Shown: positions 11,562 through 18,927 of the stretch, piece after piece | Position numbering within the stretch: the stretch's first letter is position 1 | Layout: the number at the start of each line of letters is the position of its first letter | Origin: Tardiphaga alba | GTDB lineage: Bacteria > Pseudomonadota > Alphaproteobacteria > Rhizobiales > Xanthobacteraceae | Assembly (NCBI RefSeq): GCF_018279705.1 | Contig: NZ_CP036498.1 | Span: 5,163,001-5,227,000 of the forward strand | DNA length: 64,000 bases | Direction: 5' to 3' | Program-made: the position numbers and the translations under genes | The notes under the pieces: model-generated | Seen by the model: only the letters and a program-made list of their open reading frames with translations | Database searches by the model: none | Told to the model about the DNA's origin: nothing

Positions 11562-12721
11562 CAGGATTGTCCAGTAATCACGTTCAGGATTTCGCGGGCA
11601 GCGAAGTATTTCGGATAGGACGTGCCCTCGATTTCCTCGACGATGTTCAGCCGCAGCAGCGTATTAAGATGCTTTTGCGCGGCGGGATAGGTGACGGAGA
11701 GATATTCGGCGAGTTGCGGCGTCGAAAACACCGGATGAATGAAGAGGCGATCGACCGTCGAGAGCAGCAGTGCGGAACGTCCTGCCTCCTGCAGCCGGCT
11801 ACGATATTGTTCACGCATCAACAACAGCCTGTCCGCGGTTGCGATGGTGTCGCGACAGGTCTGCATGACGATATCCATGAAAAAAGTGATCCATCCGGAC
11901 CAGTCGCCAGATCGCGACACCTCGAACATCCGGTCGATATACTCATCCTTGCGTTCCTCAAGCGCGCGACTGAGGAACAACGCGGGATGGCTAAGCGCTT
12001 TGCGCTCATACAGCATCACAGGAATCAGGATGCGCCCGACACGGCCATTACCATCGGCGAACGGATGTATCGCCTCGAACTGGTAGTGCATAAGCGCTGC
12101 ATCCAGCAGCGCCGGCGCCTGATCGCGGCTCTCGCGCTGTAGATAGTTTTCTAGCTGATCGAGACACCGCAAGGTTTCGGCTGGCGGCGTAGGCACAAAA
12201 CGCGCGGCTTCGATCGCCGCAGCGCCGATCCAGTTTTGCTGCTGCTTGAACTCTCCTGCCTGAATATTCGCGCCACGCGCACGCGTTACGCCGCGCAGCA
12301 GGTCCATATGCGCATTGCGGATCGTACGCAGTGAAAGGGGTAGCTCGTCGAGGCTGGCAACAGCCTTCCGAAGCGCAACGGAATAATTGAAGACCTCGCG
12401 GGTGTCGCCGCTCTGGGCTTCTCCTTCGCCGAAACCGGCTTCGGCAAGCAGTAGAGCATCGACCGTCGTGTATGTCCCCTCCATGCTGGAGGACGTCAGC
12501 GCCTCTCGCGCCTGCAGCGGCTGGATCAAAATATAGGGGTCAGCCAGCGTCCGCAGGATGCCGTTGAGCTCGCCCAGTGCCTGGGTCGCGTTAACCAGAG
12601 GCATCATGAACGAACTGGTATCCACCTGCGGCGGCAACGGATGGGGAACGAAACCCCACTGCCCGTTCAGGGTGGAAGCAAGGCCGCCTGAGGGCGAGCG
12701 CTGGAAGACCGCTTTGTCCAA
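11561..12721 (-). CDS. Fic family protein with C-terminal winged helix
   Basis: 386 residues. The Fic core motif [12 protein letters not shown] is complete at residues 219-230; its His is the catalytic base for transfer of AMP, or a related group, from a nucleotide to a protein hydroxyl. An N-terminal inhibitory helix with the S/T-x-x-x-E-G motif is present as SSSMEG at 77-82 (inhibitory Glu E81), which makes it a class II, self-inhibited Fic protein. The C-terminal 70 residues resemble a winged-helix DNA-binding domain ([20 protein letters not shown]). It sits between glyQ (88 bp upstream) and glyS (one-base overlap). Target is unknown. An inverted repeat directly upstream suggests its own control. 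Confidence 0.93.
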   Translation of the reverse strand: MDKAVFQRSPSGGLASTLNGQWGFVPHPLPPQVDTSSFMMPLVNATQALGELNGILRTLADPYILIQPLQAREALTSSSMEGTYTTVDALLLAEAGFGEGEAQSGDTREVFNYSVALRKAVASLDELPLSLRTIRNAHMDLLRGVTRARGANIQAGEFKQQQNWIGAAAIEAARFVPTPPAETLRCLDQLENYLQRESRDQAPALLDAALMHYQFEAIHPFADGNGRVGRILIPVMLYERKALSHPALFLSRALEERKDEYIDRMFEVSRSGDWSGWITFFMDIVMQTCRDTIATADRLLLMREQYRSRLQEAGRSALLLSTVDRLFIHPVFSTPQLAEYLSVTYPAAQKHLNTLLRLNIVEEIEGTSYPKYFAAREILNVITGQS

Positions 12722-12743
12722 AGAGTTTAAACTCCACCCGAAG

Positions 12744-12776
12744 GTTTATACCAAACCGGCAGTTTAGTATAAACCA
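12744..12776 (-). promoter_or_regulatory. Inverted repeat upstream of fic (candidate operator)
   Basis: Perfect 9-bp arms ggtttatac (12744-12752) and gtataaacc (12768-12776) with a 15-bp spacer, in the 88-bp gap between glyQ and fic and 22 bp from the fic start codon. The A+T-rich block tttagtataaacc recurs almost exactly at 20463-20475 upstream of the MFS gene. It could be a transcription-factor site or a promoter for fic-glyS. Autoregulation by the Fic winged helix is a speculation. Confidence 0.45.
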
Positions 12777-12809
12777 GCGAGCGACCATTATAGCAAGGTA
12801 AAACCCTGC

Positions 12810-13748
12810 TCAGGCCGCGGCTCCGCCGGCTTCGGTGTGCACCCATGCTTCGCCGCAGGCTTTCGCCAGTTCGCGGACGCGCATGATGTAGCTCTGGCGT
12901 TCGGTGACGGAGATCACGCCGCGCGCATCGAGCAGATTGAAAACATGGCTGGCCTTGATGCACTGGTCATAGGCCGGCAGCGCCATCAGATGCTGTTCGC
13001 GCTTGTCCGTCGCCCAGCCGGCGTCGAGATACTTTTTGCAGGCGGCCTCGGCCATCTTGAACTGCTCGAACAGCATCGCCGTGTCGGCGTGTTCAAAGTT
13101 GTGCCGCGAATATTCCTGCTCGGCCTGCAGGAAGACATCGCCATAGGTGACCTTCTCGGCGCCTTCGCGGCCGTTGAAGTTGAGGTCATAGACGCGATCG
13201 ACGCCCTGCACATACATGGCGAGGCGCTCGAGGCCGTAAGTGAGCTCGCCCGCGACGGGAGCGCATTCCACGCCCGCAACCTGCTGGAAATAAGTGAATT
13301 GCGAGACTTCCATGCCGTCGCACCAGCATTCCCAGCCGAGGCCCCAGGCGCCCAGCGTCGGGCTCTCCCAGTCGTCCTCGACGAAGCGGACGTCATGCAA
13401 GGCGGTGTCGATGCCGATCGCCTTCAGCGACTGCAGATAGAGATCCTGCAGATTGGCCGGCGACGGCTTCATGATCACCTGGAACTGGTAATAATGCTGC
13501 AGCCGGTTCGGGTTCTCGCCATAGCGGCCATCCTTCGGCCGGCGCGACGGCTGCACATAGGCGGCCTTCCACGGCTTCGGACCGAGGGCGCGCAGCGTGG
13601 TGGCGGGATGGAAGGTGCCGGCGCCCATTTCCATGTCATAGGGCTGCAGGATAACGCAGCCCTGCTCGGCCCAGAACCGCTGCAGAGCGAGGATGAAACC
13701 CTGGAACGAACGTTCCGGGCGCATATGCGGAGGCAGGGAGTCCGTCAT
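12810..13748 (-). CDS. glyQ: Glycyl-tRNA synthetase, alpha subunit
   Basis: 312 residues, the standard size for the catalytic alpha chain. The N-terminal core reads [18 protein letters not shown] and then [18 protein letters not shown], typical of class II GlyQ, followed by the [20 protein letters not shown] and YGLERLAMY signature regions. It activates glycine for tRNA-Gly together with GlyS. I start at the ATG at 13748 ([16 protein letters not shown]); the extra 37 upstream residues in an open frame are unlike GlyQ. The gene heads a probable glyQ-fic-glyS transcript. Confidence 0.96.
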   Translation of the reverse strand: MTDSLPPHMRPERSFQGFILALQRFWAEQGCVILQPYDMEMGAGTFHPATTLRALGPKPWKAAYVQPSRRPKDGRYGENPNRLQHYYQFQVIMKPSPANLQDLYLQSLKAIGIDTALHDVRFVEDDWESPTLGAWGLGWECWCDGMEVSQFTYFQQVAGVECAPVAGELTYGLERLAMYVQGVDRVYDLNFNGREGAEKVTYGDVFLQAEQEYSRHNFEHADTAMLFEQFKMAEAACKKYLDAGWATDKREQHLMALPAYDQCIKASHVFNLLDARGVISVTERQSYIMRVRELAKACGEAWVHTEAGGAAA

Positions 13749-13837
13749 GTTTTTGGGTATATCCGGGCCGGTTTTTCGGGATTCGCCGTCAGATTCGCCC
13801 TGAAGTGGCGGGGCGGATCGAAGCGCGCGGACCGTAT

Positions 13838-13980
13838 CCACAGGGGCCTGTGGAATCAAGGCGATACGCCGCAGGGCGGAACGAAAGCGGGCGTTAGGGC
13901 GTTGATCCGGCGAACCCCAAGAGAACTTCCAAGAATGCAGCCGGCCAGAAGGACATGCCCGTCCTCGGGCCGGCTTTTTC
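13838..13980 (+). ncRNA. Possible small RNA antisense to the glyQ leader
   Basis: A rightward intrinsic terminator (see 13939-13980) has no protein gene upstream of it. About 100 bp before it lies a perfect hairpin ccacagg-gg-cctgtgg (13838-13853), and the interval contains further short stems. This could be a roughly 140-nt RNA divergent from glyQ. I see no convincing promoter and no match to an RNA family I know. Confidence 0.25.
13939..13980 (+). terminator. Orphan intrinsic terminator
   Basis: Nested stem agccggcc (13939-13946) with ggccggct (13968-13975), inner stem ggac with gtcc, followed by TTTTTC. The T tract is on the plus strand only. No plus-strand gene lies upstream within 13 kb except across the antisense of glyQ/fic/glyS. 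Confidence 0.7.
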
Positions 13981-13986
13981 TTGTCC

Positions 13987-14075
13987 GTAGCCTGGATGGA
14001 GCGCAGCGAAATCCAGGATCCAGAGCTTCAGCAGTCCGCCGGTCCCCGGATTGCGCTGCGCTCCATCCAGGCTAC
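13987..14075. repeat. Family C palindromic repeat, copy 2
   Basis: Outer arms gtagcctggatggagcgcagcg and their complement, centre ccggtccccgga. It starts directly after the orphan terminator and ends 8 bp from the next gene. Confidence 0.85.
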
Positions 14076-14083
14076 GCGATGCC

Positions 14084-14290
14084 TCAGCCCGGCCGATAAG
14101 CCCCCGTCTCAGGGTCACGGCGGAGGGTCTTGGCTTCGGGAGCGGCCGTCTCGGCGACGCGGGCCTGGCGGGCCGCGTCCAGTTCCTGATTGACGCGCTT
14201 CACGGTGCGATAGGCCCAGCGGACCACGGCAGCGCTTCCCAGCGCACCCGCAATGGCGACCAGCGGCGGCATGTTCTCATCCTTGCTCAT
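14084..14290 (-). CDS. Small single-helix protein of unknown function
   Basis: 68 residues. After a short polar start (MSKDENMPP) there is one hydrophobic helix (LVAIAGALGSAAVVRW) and then a charged coiled helix (RTVKRVNQELDAARQARV), ending in RRDPETGAYRPG. That ending looks like the C-terminal tails of several small Rhizobiales membrane proteins. A purine-rich ribosome site (AAGGGGG) precedes the ATG. It lies 86 bp downstream of the S49 peptidase gene on the same strand and may be co-transcribed. No function can be assigned. Confidence 0.7.
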   Translation of the reverse strand: MSKDENMPPLVAIAGALGSAAVVRWAYRTVKRVNQELDAARQARVAETAAPEAKTLRRDPETGAYRPG

Positions 14291-14376
14291 GACGAGCCCC
14301 CTTCCCGGCAATCTCGCGCAACTGCTGGCGCGGAACAATGGCGATTTGCGGGACGAACTCGGAGGCCACAGGTCTC

Positions 14377-15261
14377 TTAAAACCCGTAGCGCGACCACAG
14401 AGCGCGGGTTTCCAGCGTGGTCACGATCTGGTCGGGCAGATCGGCCAATGCACCGAGTTCCAGCTGCGCGGCGCTGGAGGATTTGCGGCCGAGCAGGTTC
14501 GACAGCATCCCCGTGGGCGCCGCGATCACCGGCGTCTTCACCTCGTCGCCATAGCGCGCGCGCAGCACCGAGCGGAGATCGCCGATGGCATCGACAAGGC
14601 CGTATTCGACCGACTTCTCGCCGGCCCAATAGGCGCCGGTGAACAACTCGTCCTCCGGCCCCTTGAGGCGCGCGCCGCGGCTGTCCTTCACAAGGCCGAT
14701 GAAGATCGCGTGGATCTCGCGCTGGAGCGATTTCAGCCGCGCCACGTCGTCGGGGTTTTCCGGCAGGAATGGATCGAGCGTCGCCTTGTGCTCGCCCGCC
14801 GTATAGAGCCGGCGCTCGACGCCGATCTTCTTGATCGCCTCCACGAAGCCGAAGGTGCCGCCGACCACGCCGATGGAGCCGACGATGGATGACGGATCGA
14901 CGAAGATCTCGTCACCCGCGCAGGCGATCATGTAGCCGCCGGAGGCTGCGACATCCTCGACGAACACGAACACCGGAAGCTTCTTCTCGGCGGCGAGCTG
15001 ACGGATGCGCAGATAAATTTGCCGTGATTGAACGGGCGAGCCGCCAGGCGAATTCACCACCAATGCGACCGCTTTCGCGTTCTTCGTGGCGAAGGCTTTA
15101 TCCAGCAATTTGCCGACGCCGGCGAGCGACATCCCCGGCCGCAGCGGCGTGACGGCGCCGATGGTGCCGGACAAGCGCACCACAGGGACCACTGCGCTCG
15201 CGCGACGGAAACGCGCAGGCAGCAGCCTTGAGATCGCCGCTTTCAAACTGGATTCGCTCAT
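14377..15261 (-). CDS. S49 family serine peptidase (SppA/SohB-like)
   Basis: 294 residues. The ClpP-fold peptidase core shows the nucleophile S107 in EDVAASGGYMIA and the general base K159 in AGEHKATLDPF, the Ser/Lys dyad of signal peptide peptidase A. There is no signal peptide or clear N-terminal membrane helix, unlike E. coli SppA, so it may act on the cytoplasmic face or associate peripherally. SppA-type enzymes degrade cleaved signal peptides and misplaced membrane proteins. A GAGGT ribosome site precedes the ATG. It is transcribed away from the tiny gene at 15371. Confidence 0.9.
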   Translation of the reverse strand: MSESSLKAAISRLLPARFRRASAVVPVVRLSGTIGAVTPLRPGMSLAGVGKLLDKAFATKNAKAVALVVNSPGGSPVQSRQIYLRIRQLAAEKKLPVFVFVEDVAASGGYMIACAGDEIFVDPSSIVGSIGVVGGTFGFVEAIKKIGVERRLYTAGEHKATLDPFLPENPDDVARLKSLQREIHAIFIGLVKDSRGARLKGPEDELFTGAYWAGEKSVEYGLVDAIGDLRSVLRARYGDEVKTPVIAAPTGMLSNLLGRKSSSAAQLELGALADLPDQIVTTLETRALWSRYGF

Positions 15262-15327
15262 ACAAAGTTACCTCGACATTAACCGTACATTATCACGCGC
15301 GTGTCATTGAACCGGCAGAGAGTTTCA

Positions 15328-15355
15328 GCGTTTGCAAACCATAATTGCCAAACGC
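15328..15355. promoter_or_regulatory. Inverted repeat between divergent genes
   Basis: 7-bp arms gcgtttg and caaacgc, 14-bp spacer containing an A+T-rich core, between the S49 peptidase gene and the 33-residue reading frame at 15371. It may be an operator or part of a promoter. The evidence is weak. Confidence 0.25.
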
Positions 15356-15370
15356 GCGTTGGGAGTGAAC

Positions 15371-15472
15371 ATGAAGATCTATCTGCTGATGCTGATCATC
15401 GGCACGCTGCTCACGGCGATCCATTTTACGTCCGCGCCGCAGAAGCGTTCGGGAACAGCTCCCCAGTCATAA
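15371..15472 (+). CDS. Tiny membrane protein, 33 residues
   Basis: Starts with ATG after a GGGAG ribosome site at 15361-15365 and encodes MKIYLLMLIIGTLLTAIHF followed by a short polar tail TSAPQKRSGTAPQS. It has one membrane segment and resembles a small exported or inner-membrane peptide. It ends 14 bp before the stop codon of the convergent methyltransferase gene. The ribosome site and the membrane-like composition support it, but at this length chance cannot be excluded. Confidence 0.55.
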   Translation: MKIYLLMLIIGTLLTAIHFTSAPQKRSGTAPQS

Positions 15473-15485
15473 TCATGCGCATCGC

Positions 15486-16253
15486 CTAAAGCGATGCCCA
15501 TGGAAGCGCTGCATGCCCTTCCAGGATTTGCTGGATATGGGCATCGGGCGCGCCCTTCGCATCCCGTAGCGCAATGCCGGGGTGAATTGCCGCAGGCGCC
15601 CTCCCCCCTTTTACAGCACGCGCCAGAATCCTGATCGCCGGAGCCGATGCATCGCCATGCACGGGCATCAGCGCGAGCGCCCCGAAGCCGCGGTCGAGCG
15701 CTGCGAGCACGTCGGCGACGCCATCGGCGCGCCAGATCAGTGTCAGCTCGCCATTCGATTTCAGCACGCGCCGCGCGGCATGGATCCATGTCGCGAGCGT
15801 GTCTTCCGCCGCCACATGCGCGATCTCGCGCGTCTTGTCCGGCGAGGCGCGATGACGTGCGGGATCGTTGAAGGGCGGATTCATCAACACGACATCGGCG
15901 CTGTCGGGCAGCAGGCCGGCGGCGGCGAAGGTATCGGCACTGGATGCGAGATCGAGCGTGATCACATCGGCTTTGAGGCCATTGGCTTCGGCGTTGTGGC
16001 GCGCGAGATCGGCAAAGTCTGGATTGACTTCGATCAATCCGAGCGAGAGCCCAGCGACACGTTTGGCGACAGCGAGCCCCGCGGTGCCGACTCCGGCGCC
16101 AAAGTCCACCACGCGCTGGCCCGACCGCGCCGATGTCGCCGCCGCCAGCAGAATTGCGTCATGACCGGCGCGATGGCCGGAGGCCGGCTGCCGCAGCAGC
16201 AACTGGCCGCCCAGCACCCGATCATCCGTGGTCACGATCGCGTCAGGCATCAT
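15486..16253 (-). CDS. TrmN6-like N6-adenine methyltransferase
   Basis: 255 residues. A Rossmann-fold SAM site is visible at VVDFGAGVGTAGL (residues 48-60), and the amino-methylating catalytic motif NPPF is at 125-128. The N-terminal RVLGGQLLLRQPASGHRAG with the following HDAILLAA is the pattern of the tRNA1(Val) A37 N6-methyltransferase family (YfiC/TrmN6), which modifies tRNA. RNA substrate is inferred from family only. The start codon overlaps the upstream DUF2007 stop by four bases (ATGA), so the two are coupled. Confidence 0.82.
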   Translation of the reverse strand: MMPDAIVTTDDRVLGGQLLLRQPASGHRAGHDAILLAAATSARSGQRVVDFGAGVGTAGLAVAKRVAGLSLGLIEVNPDFADLARHNAEANGLKADVITLDLASSADTFAAAGLLPDSADVVLMNPPFNDPARHRASPDKTREIAHVAAEDTLATWIHAARRVLKSNGELTLIWRADGVADVLAALDRGFGALALMPVHGDASAPAIRILARAVKGGRAPAAIHPGIALRDAKGAPDAHIQQILEGHAALPWASL

Positions 16254-16480
16254 TCGCCCTCGGCGCGCAGCTCATGCGCGAGCCCGGCTTCCGTCAGCAA
16301 TGCGCGCGCTTGACCCAGATCATCGTCATGGACGAGGATTCGGCGTGGAATGACGCCCAGCGAGCCTTCCAGCACGCTCATATTCTGGTCCAGCACCAGG
16401 TGATGGATATTGGCGCCGTCGAGCAGCGCGCCCACCGCCGAGACCAGCACCACATCATTCGTCCGCAGGATTTCGCGCAA
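16250..16480 (-). CDS. DUF2007 domain protein
   Basis: 76 residues, single compact alpha/beta domain starting MREILRTNDVVLVSAVGALL and containing the family pattern in which a short strand pair is followed by LDQNMSVLEGSLGVIPRRIL. DUF2007 proteins are small soluble proteins, sometimes called putative signal-transducing, of unknown mechanism. The four-base overlap with the methyltransferase gene downstream suggests a joint role. The gene is divergent from the polyprenyl synthase gene across about 220 bp of promoter-type DNA. Confidence 0.82.
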   Translation of the reverse strand: MREILRTNDVVLVSAVGALLDGANIHHLVLDQNMSVLEGSLGVIPRRILVHDDDLGQARALLTEAGLAHELRAEGE

Positions 16481-16704
16481 TTGACCACCATTCCCTGTTC
16501 ACGACCGGTATATCTGGATTTGATCCAGGTTCCCTAGCCCTTGCCGCATCCGCGCGCAGTTCCTATTCTGCGGACATATTGTCTAACCGGCCTTATCTGC
16601 GCATGAATTTACATGATTTTCGCGCGAATTCGGCCTATCAGGGCGTGCGCGACGGCCGACCACGGCAGGTTGCGCTGAGACCTTAGTAATTCGGAGACTA
16701 CAGC

Positions 16705-17715
16705 GTGGCGGTGATTGTTCCTTTCGAGAGTCACGCAACAGCGTCGATCGACCAGCTCGTGAGCCTTGTTGCTCCCGATATGGAGCGCGTGAATGCGACC
16801 ATCCTGTCGCGCACCGGCTCCGACGTCACGATGATTCCTGAAGTCGCCAACCACCTGATCTCCTCGGGCGGCAAGCGCCTGCGCCCGATGCTGACGCTGG
16901 CGATGGCCAATCTCACCGGCTACACCGGCGACGGCCATATCAAGCTCGCCGCCGCCGTCGAATTCATGCACACCGCAACCCTGCTGCATGACGACGTGGT
17001 CGACCAGAGCGAACTGCGCCGCGGCAAGCTTTCGGCGCGCATGCTGTGGGGCAACGAGGCTTCGGTGCTGGTGGGCGACTTCCTGCTCGGCCAGGCGTTC
17101 CGCATGATGGTCGAGGTCGGCTCGCTGCGCGCGCTGGACATTCTCTCGTCGGCTGCTGCCACCATCGCCGAAGGCGAAGTGATGCAGCTCGCCGCCGCCA
17201 AGAACACCGCGACGACCGAAGACGAATATCTCGCCGTCATCCGCGGCAAGACGGCCGAACTGTTCGCCGCTGCCTGCGAAGTCGGCCCGGTGATTGCGAA
17301 CCGTCCGAAGGCCGAGCAGACCGCGTGTCGTTCGGTCGGCATGAATCTCGGCATCGCGTTCCAGCTCGTCGATGACGTGCTGGATTACGGCGGCAAGGCC
17401 GCAAAACTCGGCAAGAATGTCGGCGACGATTTCCGCGAGGGCAAGATCACACTGCCCGTCGTGCTGGCCTTCCGCCGCGGCAACGATGCCGAGCGCGAAT
17501 TCTGGATCAAGTCGCTGGAGCGCGGCGAGATCGGCGACAGCGATCTCGATCACGCCATCGGCCTGATGACCAAGCACCGCGCCCTGGAAGACACGATCAG
17601 CCGCGCGCATCACTATGGCGCGATGGCCGTCGATGCACTGGCGCTGTTCCCGCCCTCGCCCATGAAGACGGCGCTGGAGCAGGTGGTGGCATTCTGTCTG
17701 GCACGGACGCATTAA
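16705..17715 (+). CDS. ispB: Long-chain polyprenyl diphosphate synthase (octaprenyl/decaprenyl type)
   Basis: 336 residues. Both Asp-rich motifs of trans-prenyl synthases are present: DDVVD at residues 96-100 and DDVLD at 223-227, with GGKRLRP at 55-61 for isopentenyl diphosphate binding. The enzyme extends farnesyl diphosphate with isopentenyl diphosphate to make the ubiquinone side chain; alphaproteobacteria mostly make a ten-unit chain, so the product is probably decaprenyl diphosphate (inferred). It starts with GTG after a CGGAGA site. The gene symbol follows the E. coli name. Single gene facing a repeat element downstream. Confidence 0.9.
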   Translation: MAVIVPFESHATASIDQLVSLVAPDMERVNATILSRTGSDVTMIPEVANHLISSGGKRLRPMLTLAMANLTGYTGDGHIKLAAAVEFMHTATLLHDDVVDQSELRRGKLSARMLWGNEASVLVGDFLLGQAFRMMVEVGSLRALDILSSAAATIAEGEVMQLAAAKNTATTEDEYLAVIRGKTAELFAAACEVGPVIANRPKAEQTACRSVGMNLGIAFQLVDDVLDYGGKAAKLGKNVGDDFREGKITLPVVLAFRRGNDAEREFWIKSLERGEIGDSDLDHAIGLMTKHRALEDTISRAHHYGAMAVDALALFPPSPMKTALEQVVAFCLARTH

Positions 17716-17738
17716 GATTGCGCTGAGCGGCCGATGGT

Positions 17739-17926
17739 CTCCCTCCCTCAAGCGGCGTAGCCGCGCAGTGGGGAGGGTCCGCCGATAGGCGGGGGTGGGG
17801 TGTTTCCCCACGTGACGTCTGAGCTTGAGGAAGCACCCCACCCGTCACTCGCCATAACGAAGCTTCGCTTCGTCAGGCTCGTGCCACCCTCCCCACGGCG
17901 CCGCTGCACGGCTTGGGGGAGGGAGA
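17739..17926. repeat. Family A palindromic repeat, copy 3
   Basis: About 190 bp with ctccctccct and ggggagggaga outer arms, gtggggtgt / caccccaccc inner arms and a central cacgtgacgtc. It sits between two convergent genes (polyprenyl synthase and hydrolase) and may serve as a shared transcript end. Confidence 0.8.
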
Positions 17927-17933
17927 AGGGCGC

Positions 17934-18776
17934 TTACATCCTTGCCACCAATTCCCTGATCAGCGCCGTGATCCTTCCCTCCGGCTTTTCCAGCTCCGCC
18001 ATGATCGAGAAGTGATCCATGCCTGGAATCTCCTCATAGCTCACCGGCAGCCCGTGCTGCACGCGATGCACCGCAAGGTCCGCGGTCTGCTGGCGCAGGA
18101 TCGGCAATTCGGCGCTGCCGACCACCAGTGCCAGCGGCTTGTTCGGCCCCTCCTGCAGCAGCGGTGACTGCCGCTGCGACATCGCTTCATCGAGCTTGAG
18201 CTTCTCGTTGAGATAGGAGGCGCGGATCGGTTCGAGATCGTAGATGCCGGAGATCGCGACGCCGCCCTTCACTTTCGGATGCGAGAGCACCGACGCCGTG
18301 AGATGCCCGCCGGCGGACCAGCCCGTGACCACCAGACGATCCGCATCGATGCCGAGGCTGCCCGCCTGCGCCACCAGCGCATCCACGCCAGCATGGATCT
18401 CCGCGACGATCTCGTCCAGCGTCGCATCCGGCGCCAGCGTATAGCCGATGGCGGCGACATTGATGCCATGGGCGATGGGCCCCGCCGCAAAGCAGGTGAA
18501 AAAATCCTTCGAGCGCATCTGCCAGTAGCCGCCATGGATCAGCAGCAGCACCGGGCCGCCCTCGACGACCTTGATGAGATCGAACCTGTTACGCTCGCGC
18601 GGCCCATAGGCGATATCGAGATGCGCAGGATATTTCGCCTTCATGGCATCGGAGCGCTGGCCCCATGCCGCGGTGATGTCGGCGCTGCCGGCAACGGCGA
18701 CACCATTGTTGAGGCCGGCATCGAGCTGCGCACGCGACATCGCGCGCCAGCTGGAATCGCCAAACGGCTTACTCAT
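17934..18776 (-). CDS. Alpha/beta hydrolase, arylformamidase-like
   Basis: 280 residues, cytoplasmic. It shows the oxyanion-hole motif HGGYW at 81-85, the nucleophile S154 in GWSAGGH and the catalytic His H255 in PGMDHFS. This HGG(Y/W)W esterase pattern is shared by kynurenine formamidases and small carboxylesterases, so the substrate may be an N-formyl aromatic amide or an ester. I start at ATG 18776 (MSKPFGDSSWRAM); a longer frame adds an unlike Cys-containing leader. It is transcribed divergently from the amidase gene at 18928 across 150 bp, a hint that both act on related amide compounds. Confidence 0.82.
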   Translation of the reverse strand: MSKPFGDSSWRAMSRAQLDAGLNNGVAVAGSADITAAWGQRSDAMKAKYPAHLDIAYGPRERNRFDLIKVVEGGPVLLLIHGGYWQMRSKDFFTCFAAGPIAHGINVAAIGYTLAPDATLDEIVAEIHAGVDALVAQAGSLGIDADRLVVTGWSAGGHLTASVLSHPKVKGGVAISGIYDLEPIRASYLNEKLKLDEAMSQRQSPLLQEGPNKPLALVVGSAELPILRQQTADLAVHRVQHGLPVSYEEIPGMDHFSIMAELEKPEGRITALIRELVARM

Positions 18777-18927
18777 GGTTGTGATCCTTGATTGCACCCC
18801 AGCATTGCAGGGCGACACGGCCGGTATGCCGCATTCGAGCAGAAAATAGTCTGGACGGCTACGTGCGCGACCATCATGCTGCGCTCAATTTTCTGCTCAT
18901 CCCTGTTCGCATTATCTGGAGACGTGC

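Noticed and set aside
9363..11618. 751-codon open frame antisense to glyS
   Set aside because: Shadow of glyS; no domain and crosses a palindromic repeat.
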